Shown here: one piece after another, positions 34,901-43,369 of the stretch | Numbering within the stretch: position 1 is the stretch's first letter | Layout of the letters: every line of letters begins with the position of its first letter | Assembly (NCBI RefSeq): GCF_026339955.1 | Contig: NZ_JAPEPW010000001.1 | Location: 6,717,001-6,781,000 of the forward strand | DNA: 64,000 nt | Direction: 5' to 3' | Source of the DNA: Streptomyces sp. NBC_01549 | GTDB lineage: Bacteria; Actinomycetota; Actinomycetes; Streptomycetales; Streptomycetaceae | Notes under the pieces: generated by a model | Databases searched by the model: none | What the model saw: only the letters and a program-made list of their open reading frames with translations | What the model was told of the DNA's origin: nothing | Translations under genes and position numbers: made by a program

Positions 34901-35759
34901 GACGCTCCGGGCCGGGACCGCAAACCGCGGCATCGGGTGGGGAGAGGCGGAGCCCGATGCTGAGCGGCGTCTCACCGACGTACGCCGTGCGTACGAAGCC
35001 GAGCTGACGCGCGAACGGGACGAAGCCAGGCGGCACCTCGCCGAGGAGCGGCAGGCCGCCGACGCCCGGCGCATCGCTGCCCCTGCGGACACCGAGCAGC
35101 AGCTCGACGCCCTGGAGGAGACGCTGCTGCGCCGAGCGGACAGGGCTCTGCTCCGCAAAGAGCAGCACCTGCGCGCCCAGGCCGAGGAGCGGATCGCGCG
35201 CCTCAAGGACGGGCATCGCGAGGCGCAGCAGACCCTGGTCGAGCGGGCCGAACACGCCGAGCTGAGGGAACGCGCGGCACGGACAGCCCTGGCCGCAGCA
35301 GGCGAGCGCGGTGCCCGGGCGGAGCAGCGCGCCAATGACGCCGAGCAGCTCGCCCGTACGGCCGAACAGTGCGCGAACGATGCGGAACAAAGGGCGAGTA
35401 CGGCCGAAGAGCGGGCAGCAGTACTGCACCTGCGGGCGAACGAAGCCCAGCGGCGGGCGGAGGAAACCGGCCAGCGGCTGCGGCGCTACCGTGAGGAAGG
35501 GGAGGCCCGCATCGCGGGCCTGGAGCAGCGGCTGCGGCAGGCAGAGGCCCTGCTCGCCGAACGCGACGGGACTCTCCGCGCCGCCCAGCAGCAGGCATCG
35601 GCCCAGGTGGTGGCGGCCGAACAGCGGGCCGCGGCGCGGATCGCCCAGAGCGAGCACGACGCCTGGGCCCGCATCACCGAGCTGCAGCAACAACTCGCCG
35701 CCGAACGTGAAGCCGCCGCAGAGCGTTCCACGCTTCGGGATCGCTGGCGCCGGTCCTGA
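31941..35759 (+). CDS. Giant sigma-70 family protein with long coiled-coil C-terminal extension
   Basis: A 1272-residue protein from the GTG at 31941; an ATG at 32052 is a second possible start. Residues about 40-90 resemble sigma region 1.1 and the stretch around 245-265 (MHLLSAEAEVGLAVLV) resembles region 1.2. Region 2 is clear near 313-355 (DLFQHGALGLMRAARKFD; FSTYATWWVRQSISRGI). Region 3 follows, and region 4 lies near 460-505 (LSEREAHILVRRLGL; ELGKQIGRTRERVRQIESK). After this come ~770 extra residues: a low-complexity linker, a globular segment near 714-838 (GGGVAWLAEYALLAVG) and an Ala/Glu/Arg-rich coiled coil from about 1005 to the end. It is the first gene of the operon with drmA, drmB and an SF1 NTPase. 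Inferred role: dedicated or sequestering transcription factor of the defence locus. Ordinary sigma factors are far shorter. Confidence 0.85.
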   Translation: MRHQSVGGRGAPGGVPGREPGRAAGEGQGAQSGRGPGMKAALTGLLTRLRHAAVDGAVSESVFLEQAGALGLGDVERERLREELAGLGLPVLGAVVHADGDGPNVEKVARIREENVSSPVFPSGDVVRALLSRYADPEGYVTPRALDGVARLAGLGARDAAALRAGARVRGEAVATAEAAVTSAETAVRLTDVEEHEPEGVSEDEPYPWPETTTGGGIGDLTAAVAAALTVLENDRFRRRPDMHLLSAEAEVGLAVLVRGGPDRMAEEPDDDTLSGLPPDDLRIRARDCLVLHNQRLVHKMVPRYLDQGLDYDDLFQHGALGLMRAARKFDPAKGFKFSTYATWWVRQSISRGIADEGAVIRIPVHMHEQVRKVALAERTLAIQGRPAGVADVAVYCDMTMQKVEEARKLSRRTDSLDRVIGDGVTLGDFIGWTNPLPPVEKGVLDAMLLGQVMSVVDTLSEREAHILVRRLGLDGDEPSTLDELGKQIGRTRERVRQIESKAKTKFRYRLVEAGLTAAYRYDGGLEKESGRAGEPAGRQRAGSGAGAGAGARKESSGVKRVPDTLPNTAPKQAPLEVMAQSVEAGETLDGESLREQTAAKPGDHTAPGEALTDSATDTPSEALTALTVEPEEPADRRSEERSDDPPPVTERGLGPVVNAQDAESSIGLVPKPRTEPVLESAQERSRSAQAVTEASGPSVPEPVVPEPTQYTADWQKALRMPTGFGGGVAWLAEYALLAVGHAQLIVLLGPSSADAVARAVRDRGVLDRPVTTALEVLRRVFDAVKEAGLRPEDFFERPAEALVGMTPRAYLAAKPLVLSESRLALRDSLREFVAEVPLRAGQGAAPADSSPGSFVAGPHSEPGPGPEDSAQVRVAGVPDEGIAASPDGRRADVYSPSPKSPDEDRPGVARGDGPLEVGRNQVDTEANTVPGSERPQDDLAGPQAPPLRAGNPSADHGSADAPTAQEQPVSLLKAGRRSASARTPEETLRAGTANRGIGWGEAEPDAERRLTDVRRAYEAELTRERDEARRHLAEERQAADARRIAAPADTEQQLDALEETLLRRADRALLRKEQHLRAQAEERIARLKDGHREAQQTLVERAEHAELRERAARTALAAAGERGARAEQRANDAEQLARTAEQCANDAEQRASTAEERAAVLHLRANEAQRRAEETGQRLRRYREEGEARIAGLEQRLRQAEALLAERDGTLRAAQQQASAQVVAAEQRAAARIAQSEHDAWARITELQQQLAAEREAAAERSTLRDRWRRS

Positions 35760-35824
35760 CCCCAGGCTCCAAGCCCCGCGCGCCCCACACCCCGCACCAC
35801 TCGTACCGCTTCAGGAGCACCACC

Positions 35825-38800
35825 ATGGACCCCAGACAGGAACTCGTCTCCTACCTGCACCGCCGGCTCGTCGGTCCCGCCTCCGGGGAACACGAGCTGC
35901 TCGAAGCGCCGCCCGACCGCGAGTACCTCATGGGCACGCTGTATCCGCAGGAGGCCGACCTGCAACGGCAGTTGGACCTCGCAGCGGAGGAGCTCGATGG
36001 CGCCGGCACGGAGGGCGGCGCCGAGGACACGGCGCCCGCGGCGGACCCCGTGCCCGAGTCCAACTCCTGGCTGCCGTCCTCGCTCGGCCTCAGCTTCTAC
36101 ACCGACGCCACGACCATCGACGTCCGCTGCGCCGGAGCCCGCTACAAGACTCTCGCCGCCACCGGTGAGCGGGGACGCCGCTGGGAACGCGTCCCCCTGC
36201 CCGAGGAGACCCACGCGCTCGGACCCGACCGGGACCACGTCCCCGTGCTCGACGGACGTGCCGAGATCCGCGTCCGCAGGCGCGCCTTCGGTTCCGGACA
36301 GCTCGTCACCGTCGCCCTGGTCAACACCGCCCACCACGAACAGGCGCTCGGCAAGGCCGCGCAATGGGACCGGATGCTCTTCCAGGTCGAACTGGAAGCG
36401 CGGCCCGCGGACGGCGATGTCCTGCCCTACCCGAGCGTGCGGCTGGCCAGCCGTGACCTGGAGGAACAGGAACTGCGTCTCCAGTACCGGCACGTCCGCA
36501 CACACGCCGTCGGCCATGGATGCGCGGTCGAAGAACGGTATGCCTTGCACGACGAGCGCGGCGAGCGGGCGGTAGTGGCTCTGAAGGCCGCCGTCATGCC
36601 GGAGGCCGAAGTCAGCGGTGTCCGGGCTGCCGGCTTCACCGGATCCCCCGTACTGAACGTGCTCCACCTCGCCGATCCCGCCGTGCCCCTCGCCCAACTT
36701 CACGAGGAACTGGCGGAGTTCGCCGCCGACTACCGAGCCTGGTACGTGGGACAGCTGAACACCGAGGTCCCCGCGTGGGGCCGAGAGGCCGCCGACCGAA
36801 TCCTGGCCCGCATCAACGCCGCCGTCACCCGGATCGAGTCCGGCGTCCGCACCCTCTGCGATCCGGCGCGGCCCGAGCTGCTGCACGCCTTCCGCACCGC
36901 GAACCGTGCGATGGCGCTCCAGATGCGGCACTCCGCCGGCGATCAGGCAGGTGAACGCCGCGCCCGCCGCGACGCGGTGCTCCTCGACCCGGAGCCGAGC
37001 CCGGATGCCGAATGGCGGCCCTTCCAGCTCGCGTTCTTCCTGCTCGCCCTGGACGGCGTGGCCGACCCCCGGCACCGCGACCGGGCGACAGCCGACCTGA
37101 TCTGGTTCCCGACCGGCGGCGGCAAGACGGAGGCCTATCTCCTGCTGGCCGCGTTCGCCATGGTGCTCCGCCGGGGTGAGGAGGACGGTGGGGGCACCGC
37201 GGTGCTGAGCCGCTACACCCTGAGTCTGCTCACCACCCAGCAGTTCCAACGCGCGGCCACCACCATCTGCGCTCTGGAGACGCTGCGCCGCGCCGACCCG
37301 GCTCCCTACGGGGACGAGCCCTTCTCCATCGGCCTGTGGGTGGGCGAGGCCACCTCCCCGAACTCGTACGAGAAGGCACGCGCGGTCTTCGACGACGTGC
37401 GCGGTGCCGCCCGGCCCGACGACGTCTTTATCCTCGACCGCTGCCCGTGGTGTGGCACACGCATCATGCCTGCCCACAAGTCGCCCGACATCGGGGACTA
37501 CGGAGTACGCGCCACCGCCGACTCATTCACCTTCTACTGCCCGCGCGAGGAGTGCGCCTTCCACGACGAGCTGCCCGTCGCCGTCGTCGACGAGCAGCTG
37601 TACGACCGGCCGCCCACCTTCATTCTGGGCACCGTGGACAAGTTCGCCCGGCTCGCATGGGAACCGCGCTCGGGACGGCTGTTCGGCGCGGGCAGCGGGA
37701 ACCTGCCGCCGTCCCTCGTCATCCAGGACGAGCTGCACCTGCTCACCGGCCCGCTCGGCACCACCGTCGGCCTGTACGAGGCGGCAGTGCTCGGGCTGTG
37801 CACCAACCGCGACGGCATCGGGCCCAAGGTCGTAGCGTCCACGGCGACGATCCGCCGCTCCGGCGAGCAGATCCGCGCCCTCTACGGCAGCGGCGCCCAG
37901 CTCTTCCCGCCCGCCGGACTCGACGCCCGGCACTCCTACTTCGCCGAACCCGACACGTCCCGGCCCGGCCGCCGCTACCTCGGCGTCATGGCCCAGGGAC
38001 ACACCGCGGGCCGCGCCGCCGTCGCCACCGCCGCCGCGATGCTCCAGGGTGCCTACGAACTCCCAGAGGAACACCGAGACGCCTACTGGACGCTGGTCGC
38101 CTACCACCACAGCCTCCGCGAACTCGGCCGTACGGTCACGGCCGCGGCCGATGACATCCCCGCACAGCTCACGGGGCTGGATTCGGGGTCGGGAATCAGG
38201 GGACTGGCGGACCATCAGGTACAGGAACTCACCAGCAACCTGCCGCGCGCCGAACAGCCCGTCCTCCTCGACCGGCTCGAAAAGCCCTGGGCCGACCCGC
38301 AGTCGGTGTCGTTCCTGCCCTGCACCAACATGCTGTCCGTCGGCATCGACGTGAAGCGGCTCGCGCTGATGCTCATGCAGGGGCAGCCCAAGACGACGGC
38401 CGAATACATCCAGGCCACGAGCCGGGTCGGCCGGCATACCGTGCCCGGTCTCGTCGTCACCTTCTTCAACGCCACCCGTCCCAGGGATCGTTCGCACTAC
38501 GAGACCTTCGACGTGTACCACCGCTCCCTCTACCGGCACGTCGAACCGACCAGCGTCACCCCCTGGTCCGTCCCCTCACGTCGGCGCGCCCTGCACGCCG
38601 CGCTTGTCATCCTCGTACGCCACCGCCTCGGCCTCGCCGCCGAGAACCAGGCCGGGCACATCCTCGACCGGCTGCCCGAAGTGGAAGCCCTCGTCGGGGA
38701 GCTGGCGGTGCGGGCCGCCGCCGGTGAACCGTATGCCGCCGACGCCGTGCGCAAGGAAATCGCGGAACTCCTCGCCGACTGGGAGGACGCCGCGCGCGAG

Positions 38801-38962
38801 GCCCGCAAGGACGGCCGCGAGCTGTACTACCGGAGCCAGGGCAAGGGACAGTCCAACCTGATCAAGAGCTTCGAGCAGCGCTACGGCCTTTGGGAGACAC
38901 CGAACTCCATGCGCAACGTCGACCGGGAATGCCAGGTGATGGTGAAGGGGGCCGACCTGTGA
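35825..38962 (+). CDS. drmA: DISARM core helicase (DrmA-like)
   Basis: A 1045-residue SF2-type helicase. Motif I is DLIWFPTGGGKTEAY (GGGKT ends at 435), motif II is LVIQDELHLLTGPLG, motif III is VVASTATIRR, and the C-terminal RecA part shows SVGIDVKRLALMLMQG and AEYIQATSRVGRHT. A Cys pair region near 540-580 (CPWCGTRI; FYCPREECAF) probably binds zinc. The ~420-residue N-terminal region is typical of DrmA and not of other helicases. The gene begins 65 bp after the sigma-like gene and its stop overlaps the drmB start (GTGA). In DISARM, DrmA forms the DNA-engaging core complex with DrmB. Confidence 0.87.
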   Translation: MDPRQELVSYLHRRLVGPASGEHELLEAPPDREYLMGTLYPQEADLQRQLDLAAEELDGAGTEGGAEDTAPAADPVPESNSWLPSSLGLSFYTDATTIDVRCAGARYKTLAATGERGRRWERVPLPEETHALGPDRDHVPVLDGRAEIRVRRRAFGSGQLVTVALVNTAHHEQALGKAAQWDRMLFQVELEARPADGDVLPYPSVRLASRDLEEQELRLQYRHVRTHAVGHGCAVEERYALHDERGERAVVALKAAVMPEAEVSGVRAAGFTGSPVLNVLHLADPAVPLAQLHEELAEFAADYRAWYVGQLNTEVPAWGREAADRILARINAAVTRIESGVRTLCDPARPELLHAFRTANRAMALQMRHSAGDQAGERRARRDAVLLDPEPSPDAEWRPFQLAFFLLALDGVADPRHRDRATADLIWFPTGGGKTEAYLLLAAFAMVLRRGEEDGGGTAVLSRYTLSLLTTQQFQRAATTICALETLRRADPAPYGDEPFSIGLWVGEATSPNSYEKARAVFDDVRGAARPDDVFILDRCPWCGTRIMPAHKSPDIGDYGVRATADSFTFYCPREECAFHDELPVAVVDEQLYDRPPTFILGTVDKFARLAWEPRSGRLFGAGSGNLPPSLVIQDELHLLTGPLGTTVGLYEAAVLGLCTNRDGIGPKVVASTATIRRSGEQIRALYGSGAQLFPPAGLDARHSYFAEPDTSRPGRRYLGVMAQGHTAGRAAVATAAAMLQGAYELPEEHRDAYWTLVAYHHSLRELGRTVTAAADDIPAQLTGLDSGSGIRGLADHQVQELTSNLPRAEQPVLLDRLEKPWADPQSVSFLPCTNMLSVGIDVKRLALMLMQGQPKTTAEYIQATSRVGRHTVPGLVVTFFNATRPRDRSHYETFDVYHRSLYRHVEPTSVTPWSVPSRRRALHAALVILVRHRLGLAAENQAGHILDRLPEVEALVGELAVRAAAGEPYAADAVRKEIAELLADWEDAAREARKDGRELYYRSQGKGQSNLIKSFEQRYGLWETPNSMRNVDRECQVMVKGADL

Positions 38963-40812
38963 GCCGCACACTCCGCGTACGCCAGTCGCAGACCGTTCTG
39001 CCGTTCGGCGTCGGGGCCGTCTTCGACATCCAGGGCGAGTCGTTCGTCGCCACGGGTATCGGCGACTGGCCGCAAAAGGCCAAACAGCGCGTCGAGTCGC
39101 CCCGGCTCGCTGGCCGGCTCGGCGTCACCGGCTTCTACGCGGCGCCCCCAACGGCCAACGACCGCTTCGACACCCCCGACGCTCCCGGAGCTCCCTACAT
39201 CCGTTTCCCGTCCTGGCTGTTCTGCGGGGCCTGCCGCCGTATGAAGCGGTGGCGCATCGCCGACGAAAAGCCGGGACAGCCGCCCCGCTGCCCGTCCTGC
39301 TCACCCGGCCGGACCCTCGCCCCCATGCGGTTCGTTCAGATCTGCGCGGCCGGTCACCTCAGCGACGTCGACTGGTGGTTCTGGGCTCACTCGCGGCGAG
39401 AAGCAGGCGAACGGCGGCAGTGCGGCGAACGCGAGAAACTCCGCTTCCTCGTGTCCGAGCGCGCCTCCGGCCTCGAAGCGCTTTCCGTCACTTGCACGGC
39501 CAAGGGGTGCGGGGCCTCCCGCGACCTGCTCGACATCCTCGGCACGCACGGCATGCGCTGCTCGGGACGCAACCCCTGGCAGCGGGTCAGCGAGGCCACA
39601 GAGTGCGTCATGCCCGTACAGATTGTGCAGCGCACAGCGGGCAACCTGTACTACCCGGTAGTGCACTCGGCGCTTGACATTCCCGAGTCGGACGCGCCCG
39701 CGTCGCAGGGAGACGAAGAACTCGCCGGACGCGTACGCGAGCACGACCTGTGGGTGTCGCTCTGCCGGGTCGCCGGCACCCCGCGCGCCGACGTCCTCCG
39801 CACGATGATCCAGGAGGACACCGGAGCCGACGACCAGCTCCTCGACGCCCTGCTTGTAGAGGAGACCGGGCAGCCCCTGCCCATCGCATCATCCGACCTG
39901 GCCACGGCGCCCGCGCACCCCGACCTCAGCCGCGAGGAATGGGCCGCCTTCACCGCGCCGACCCCGCCCGCCACCCGGGACTTCGCACTGCGCGAGACCA
40001 CCCTCGGACTCGGACAAGAGACCGCCGAACCCTGGGCCGGCCTAGACCGCCGCATCGGCCGGATCGTGCTTGCCGACCGATTGCGCGAGGTACGCGCACT
40101 GTCCGGCTTCAGCCGGGTCTCCCCGGACGCGGCCCTCGTCCCCGCCGACACCGCCCGGCGCCTCAATTGGCTCCCGGCCGTCGAAGTCTTCGGAGAGGGC
40201 ATCCTCCTCACCCTCGACAAGGACGAACTCGCCGCATGGGAAGGCCACCCAGGGGTGGGCCGGCGCGTCGCGGGCATGCGCGCCGACTTCGACCGCTCCT
40301 TCCAGAAGGAACGGCTCCGAGCCCTGACCGGGGAAGAACTCTCCCCGCGCTTCGTCCTGCTGCACACCCTCGCCCACCTGCTGATCCGCCAGCTCTCCTT
40401 CGAATCCGGCTACACGACGGCCAGCCTGCGCGAACGCGTCTACGCACGCCCCGAACACGACCAGTACGGCATCCTCGTCTACACCGCCGCGGGAGACGCC
40501 GAAGGCACCCTCGGCGGGCTCGTGCAACAGGGCGAGCCGCCGCGCCTCGCCGAGACCCTGCTGCGGATGACCGAAGCCGCCGCCTGGTGCTCCGCCGACC
40601 CCCTCTGCGCCGAACACACCGGCCAGGGCTTCGGCAACCTCAACCGTGCGGCTTGCCACGCCTGCGCCCTGCTGCCCGAGACGAGCTGCGAGACCGGCAA
40701 CACCCTCCTCGACCGTGCTCTCGTAGTCGGCGGCGAACAGGTACCCGGCTACCTGGAGTCGATCGTCACGGCCGCCCGGAGCGCCGCGGTGGATGCCCTG
40801 GAGGAGATGTGA
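38959..40812 (+). CDS. drmB: DISARM DUF1998 protein (DrmB-like)
   Basis: A 617-residue protein starting at a GTG that overlaps the drmA stop, with AAGGGGG eight bases upstream. The N-terminus (QSQTVLPFGVGAVFDI) and a zinc ribbon (CGACRRMKRW...PRCPSC) are typical of DrmB. The C-terminal DUF1998 region has LLHTLAHLLIRQLSFESGY, then a Cys-rich end (CSADPLCAEHTGQG; AACHACALLPETSCE). DrmB lacks helicase motifs of its own and works as the partner of DrmA, where it is thought to help recognise unprotected DNA. Length and domain order match the family. It overlaps the next gene by GTGA. Confidence 0.88.
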   Translation: MSRTLRVRQSQTVLPFGVGAVFDIQGESFVATGIGDWPQKAKQRVESPRLAGRLGVTGFYAAPPTANDRFDTPDAPGAPYIRFPSWLFCGACRRMKRWRIADEKPGQPPRCPSCSPGRTLAPMRFVQICAAGHLSDVDWWFWAHSRREAGERRQCGEREKLRFLVSERASGLEALSVTCTAKGCGASRDLLDILGTHGMRCSGRNPWQRVSEATECVMPVQIVQRTAGNLYYPVVHSALDIPESDAPASQGDEELAGRVREHDLWVSLCRVAGTPRADVLRTMIQEDTGADDQLLDALLVEETGQPLPIASSDLATAPAHPDLSREEWAAFTAPTPPATRDFALRETTLGLGQETAEPWAGLDRRIGRIVLADRLREVRALSGFSRVSPDAALVPADTARRLNWLPAVEVFGEGILLTLDKDELAAWEGHPGVGRRVAGMRADFDRSFQKERLRALTGEELSPRFVLLHTLAHLLIRQLSFESGYTTASLRERVYARPEHDQYGILVYTAAGDAEGTLGGLVQQGEPPRLAETLLRMTEAAAWCSADPLCAEHTGQGFGNLNRAACHACALLPETSCETGNTLLDRALVVGGEQVPGYLESIVTAARSAAVDALEEM

Positions 40813-41900
40813 CCCTCACCTACCTCGACCTTGTACCGGAACAGCGCTCCTGCCTCGACGGCCTCCCCTTCGACGGCAATCACCTGATCAGTGGTCCGCC
40901 CGGCAGCGGCAAGAGCCTCCTGGCGGTCCAACGGGCCATCATGCTCGCCCTCACCGGAACCTCGGTAGTCCTGTTGACCCGGTCCAATCTGCTCCGCCAG
41001 TCACTGACCGCGACCGTACACGCGCTCGGCCCGGCGGACCGCAGCGTGCGCGTGGCGACCGCACACGCGTGGCTCACCGAGTGGTACGGCGGACAGCCCC
41101 CACGCGGCACGGACGGCTGGTTCGACTGGCCCGCCTTCTACGACCGTGCCGTGGGGACCGGCCCGGTGCCCGGACTCACCCTGGTCGTCGACGAAGGCCA
41201 GGACCTGCCCCCGGAGTTCTATCGCCTCTGCCGTCTGCTCGGAGCCCGAACGACGGTGTTCGCGGACGAGTGCCAGCGGCTGACCGACGCCAACTCCACG
41301 CTCTCCGAGATCGCTGAGCGGTTGGGCCGCTGTACACGTCTCGCGCTTGACGGCAACCATCGCAACACACGCCAGATCGCGTCCTTCGCCGCCCACTTCA
41401 ACACGGGGACCGGTCTGCCTGCCCTCCCACAACACGAAGGGCCACCCCCGCGATTGCACCGTCTGCCGCACGACGGCGCAGCCGACCTGCTGATCCTTCT
41501 GGCGCAGAGGCACCCGCAGCAGAGCATCGGCGTGATCGTGAACTCCACCCACACCCAGTTCTCACTGCTCGGCAGTCTGGAGCGCAGAGCACCCCGGCTC
41601 AAACCACAGCTGTACACCTCCCGGGCCCGAGCGGCACAAGGCCGTTACCGCACGTTGGACCTCGGCCGCCCGGGGATCGTGCTCGTCCACCGGGCGAGTG
41701 CCAAAGGGCTGGGCTTCGACACCGTCGTCATCCCCGACACGCATACAGACGCGGCGGTCGATCCCACCTCGGCCGCCCTGCGCATGACGTATTACGTTCT
41801 GGCAACCCGAGCACGACGTGAACTCCATCTGGCATACGAGGGAGAAACGGAGCCACCTCTGTGCGCGCAGGTGGGGCCCGGTGACCTGCTGCGTGGATGA
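40809..41900 (+). CDS. Small UvrD/DUF2075-like SF1 NTPase
   Basis: A 363-residue protein starting at a GTG that overlaps the drmB stop. SF1-type motifs are present: SGPPGSGKSLLAVQRA near residue 30-45, LTLVVDEGQDLPPEF near 122-136, LDGNHRNTRQIASF near 180, and a final RMTYYVLATRARRELHL like motif VI. It is about half the size of a full UvrD helicase and has little beyond the two RecA lobes. As the last gene of the sigma-drmA-drmB operon it occupies the place where class 1 DISARM usually has drmC (a phospholipase-D-type nuclease). No HKD motif is present, so it is not DrmC. Its exact role is unknown; DNA translocation or an NTP-dependent switch is inferred. Confidence 0.75.
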   Translation: MTLTYLDLVPEQRSCLDGLPFDGNHLISGPPGSGKSLLAVQRAIMLALTGTSVVLLTRSNLLRQSLTATVHALGPADRSVRVATAHAWLTEWYGGQPPRGTDGWFDWPAFYDRAVGTGPVPGLTLVVDEGQDLPPEFYRLCRLLGARTTVFADECQRLTDANSTLSEIAERLGRCTRLALDGNHRNTRQIASFAAHFNTGTGLPALPQHEGPPPRLHRLPHDGAADLLILLAQRHPQQSIGVIVNSTHTQFSLLGSLERRAPRLKPQLYTSRARAAQGRYRTLDLGRPGIVLVHRASAKGLGFDTVVIPDTHTDAAVDPTSAALRMTYYVLATRARRELHLAYEGETEPPLCAQVGPGDLLRG

Positions 41901-42545
41901 CAAAGGCTGTGGAGGCGCGCCGTCGGTTCCGCCACAGCCCGAGCTGCCGCCCGTGGTAACGAATCACTACTAAGCGGTTCCCAGCAAAACGTGCCGGCTG
42001 GGACGACGCTGCACCCCCTTTCGGTTCCTGCCGTGGCGAAGCCGCTGAAGAGGGACTTCTCTCGAGTAATTACGGGGTACGGGCCGACACGTCGGTGCTG
42101 GTGCTTCTGCCTTGCCGTCCGAAGCGGGGCGAACTGCGGGTTACGGCCCGTTGGGTTCGAGCAGATGGGACATTCATCGTGCTGGTAATGGGCGCCGGCT
42201 ACTCGCGTTGGATCACGGCCCGGTTGCTGCCGTCGCGATCGGCGCGGACCTGACCGCCGGCCACTGTCGCATGCAGGCTGGGCCCAGTGCCGTTTCGCCG
42301 AAGTGGGCCCGATGTAAGAGTCTCTGACGCGTACCAGAACAGCAGCCAGGAAGCCGGGTGGGAAACGGGCGCTTGGGGTGAGGGAACGCCTGACCTGCTA
42401 GGTCATCGGGAAAGTCAGCCATGTGGCAGCGTGACTTATCAAAGACCTGGGAAGGCTGACCGAATATTCGAATCGATGTAGTCTGCGGAGACCGCCCTTG
42501 ACCTGCACAAAGTGGGCAGGGAGCAGATAATTCGGGAGTGTCTCC
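41901..42545. other. Gene-free spacer between defence island and core chromosome
   Basis: About 645 bp without a convincing gene, tRNA or terminator. It contains AT-richer patches (for example around 42461-42480, with the palindrome ATTCGAAT) that contrast with the surrounding DNA. It may hold degraded sequence or the island junction. A GGGTTCGAG stretch near 42153 looks superficially like a tRNA T-loop but has no matching stems. No direct repeat to another part of the window was recognised. Confidence 0.4.
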
Positions 42546-42965
42546 ATGCTGCGCACCATGTTCAAATCGAAGATCCACCGTGCCACCGTCACCCAGGCCG
42601 ACCTGCACTACGTCGGGTCCGTCACCATCGACGCCGATCTGCTGGACGCGGCGGATCTGCTGCCGGGTGAGCTCGTGCACATCGTCGACATCACCAACGG
42701 CGCCCGCCTGGAGACGTACGTCATCGAGGGCGAGCGCGGTTCCGGGGTCGTCGGGATCAACGGGGCGGCGGCCCATCTCGTGCATCCCGGAGATCTGGTG
42801 ATCATCATCAGTTACGCTCAGGTCTCCGACGCCGAGGCGCGGGCACTGCGGCCGCGGGTCGTGCACGTGGACCACGACAACCGGATCGTGGCCCTCGGCG
42901 CCGATCCGTCCGAGCCGGTGCCGGGCTCGGACCAGGAGCGCAGCCCGCAGGCGGTCACTGTCTGA
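42546..42965 (+). CDS. panD: Aspartate 1-decarboxylase
   Basis: A 139-residue PanD. It makes beta-alanine from L-aspartate for pantothenate and coenzyme A. The proenzyme cleaves itself between Gly24 and Ser25 in the motif HYVGSVTID, and Ser25 becomes the pyruvoyl cofactor. Further family features are KSKIHRATVT at the N-terminus (Lys9) and GINGAAAHLVHPGDLVII. GGGAG lies seven bases before the ATG. This is a core gene and marks the end of the accessory island on this side. The gene next downstream encodes a GNAT protein 59 bp away. Confidence 0.95.
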   Translation: MLRTMFKSKIHRATVTQADLHYVGSVTIDADLLDAADLLPGELVHIVDITNGARLETYVIEGERGSGVVGINGAAAHLVHPGDLVIIISYAQVSDAEARALRPRVVHVDHDNRIVALGADPSEPVPGSDQERSPQAVTV

Positions 42966-43024
42966 ATCCCCGGGCCCGGGGTGTGGGCCGAGCAAGCAGA
43001 CGACCTGAGGACGCGAGGAGTGCC

Positions 43025-43369
43025 ATGAGCGACATAGAGATCCGCGACGACCGTGCGGGCGGCCGCCTTGACGCGTTCGCCGGGGACGAAGTCGTCGGCC
43101 ACATCGAGTACTTCGTCCTCGAGGCCCCCGCGCGCGCCCTCGTCCCCGTGCACACCATCGTGGAACCCGCACACGAGGGGAAGGGCATCGCCGGCTCCCT
43201 CGCCCGTGAGCTGTACGGCATCGCCGCGCGCGAGGGCATCGTGGTCGCGCCCCTGTGCCCGTACGTCGTGAAGTGGGCGGCGCGTCACCCCGAGGAGGCT
43301 CCGGCGGCCGACCCGGAGCTGCTGGGAGCGGCGATGGCGTGGCTCGAGGCGCACCCCGGGCGCTTCTGA
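43025..43369 (+). CDS. GNAT-like N-acetyltransferase (YjdJ type)
   Basis: A 114-residue compact GNAT of the short YjdJ class. The core is HIEYFVLEAPARALVPVHTI, and the acetyl-CoA loop is EPAHEGKGIAGSLARELY. It ends in CPYVVKWAARHPE, as in this family. The substrate is unknown. GAGGAG precedes the ATG by four bases. Its TGA overlaps the ATG of the racemase-like gene (TGATG), so the two are translated together. Confidence 0.85.
   Translation: MSDIEIRDDRAGGRLDAFAGDEVVGHIEYFVLEAPARALVPVHTIVEPAHEGKGIAGSLARELYGIAAREGIVVAPLCPYVVKWAARHPEEAPAADPELLGAAMAWLEAHPGRF

Noticed and set aside
18376..41900. A hidden drmC phospholipase-D gene
   Set aside because: No HxK...D motif was found in any credible reading frame of this region.
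42151..42165. GGGTTCGAG resembling a tRNA T-loop or attachment core
   Set aside because: The flanking bases do not form a T-stem or acceptor stem, and no integrase gene is in the window.
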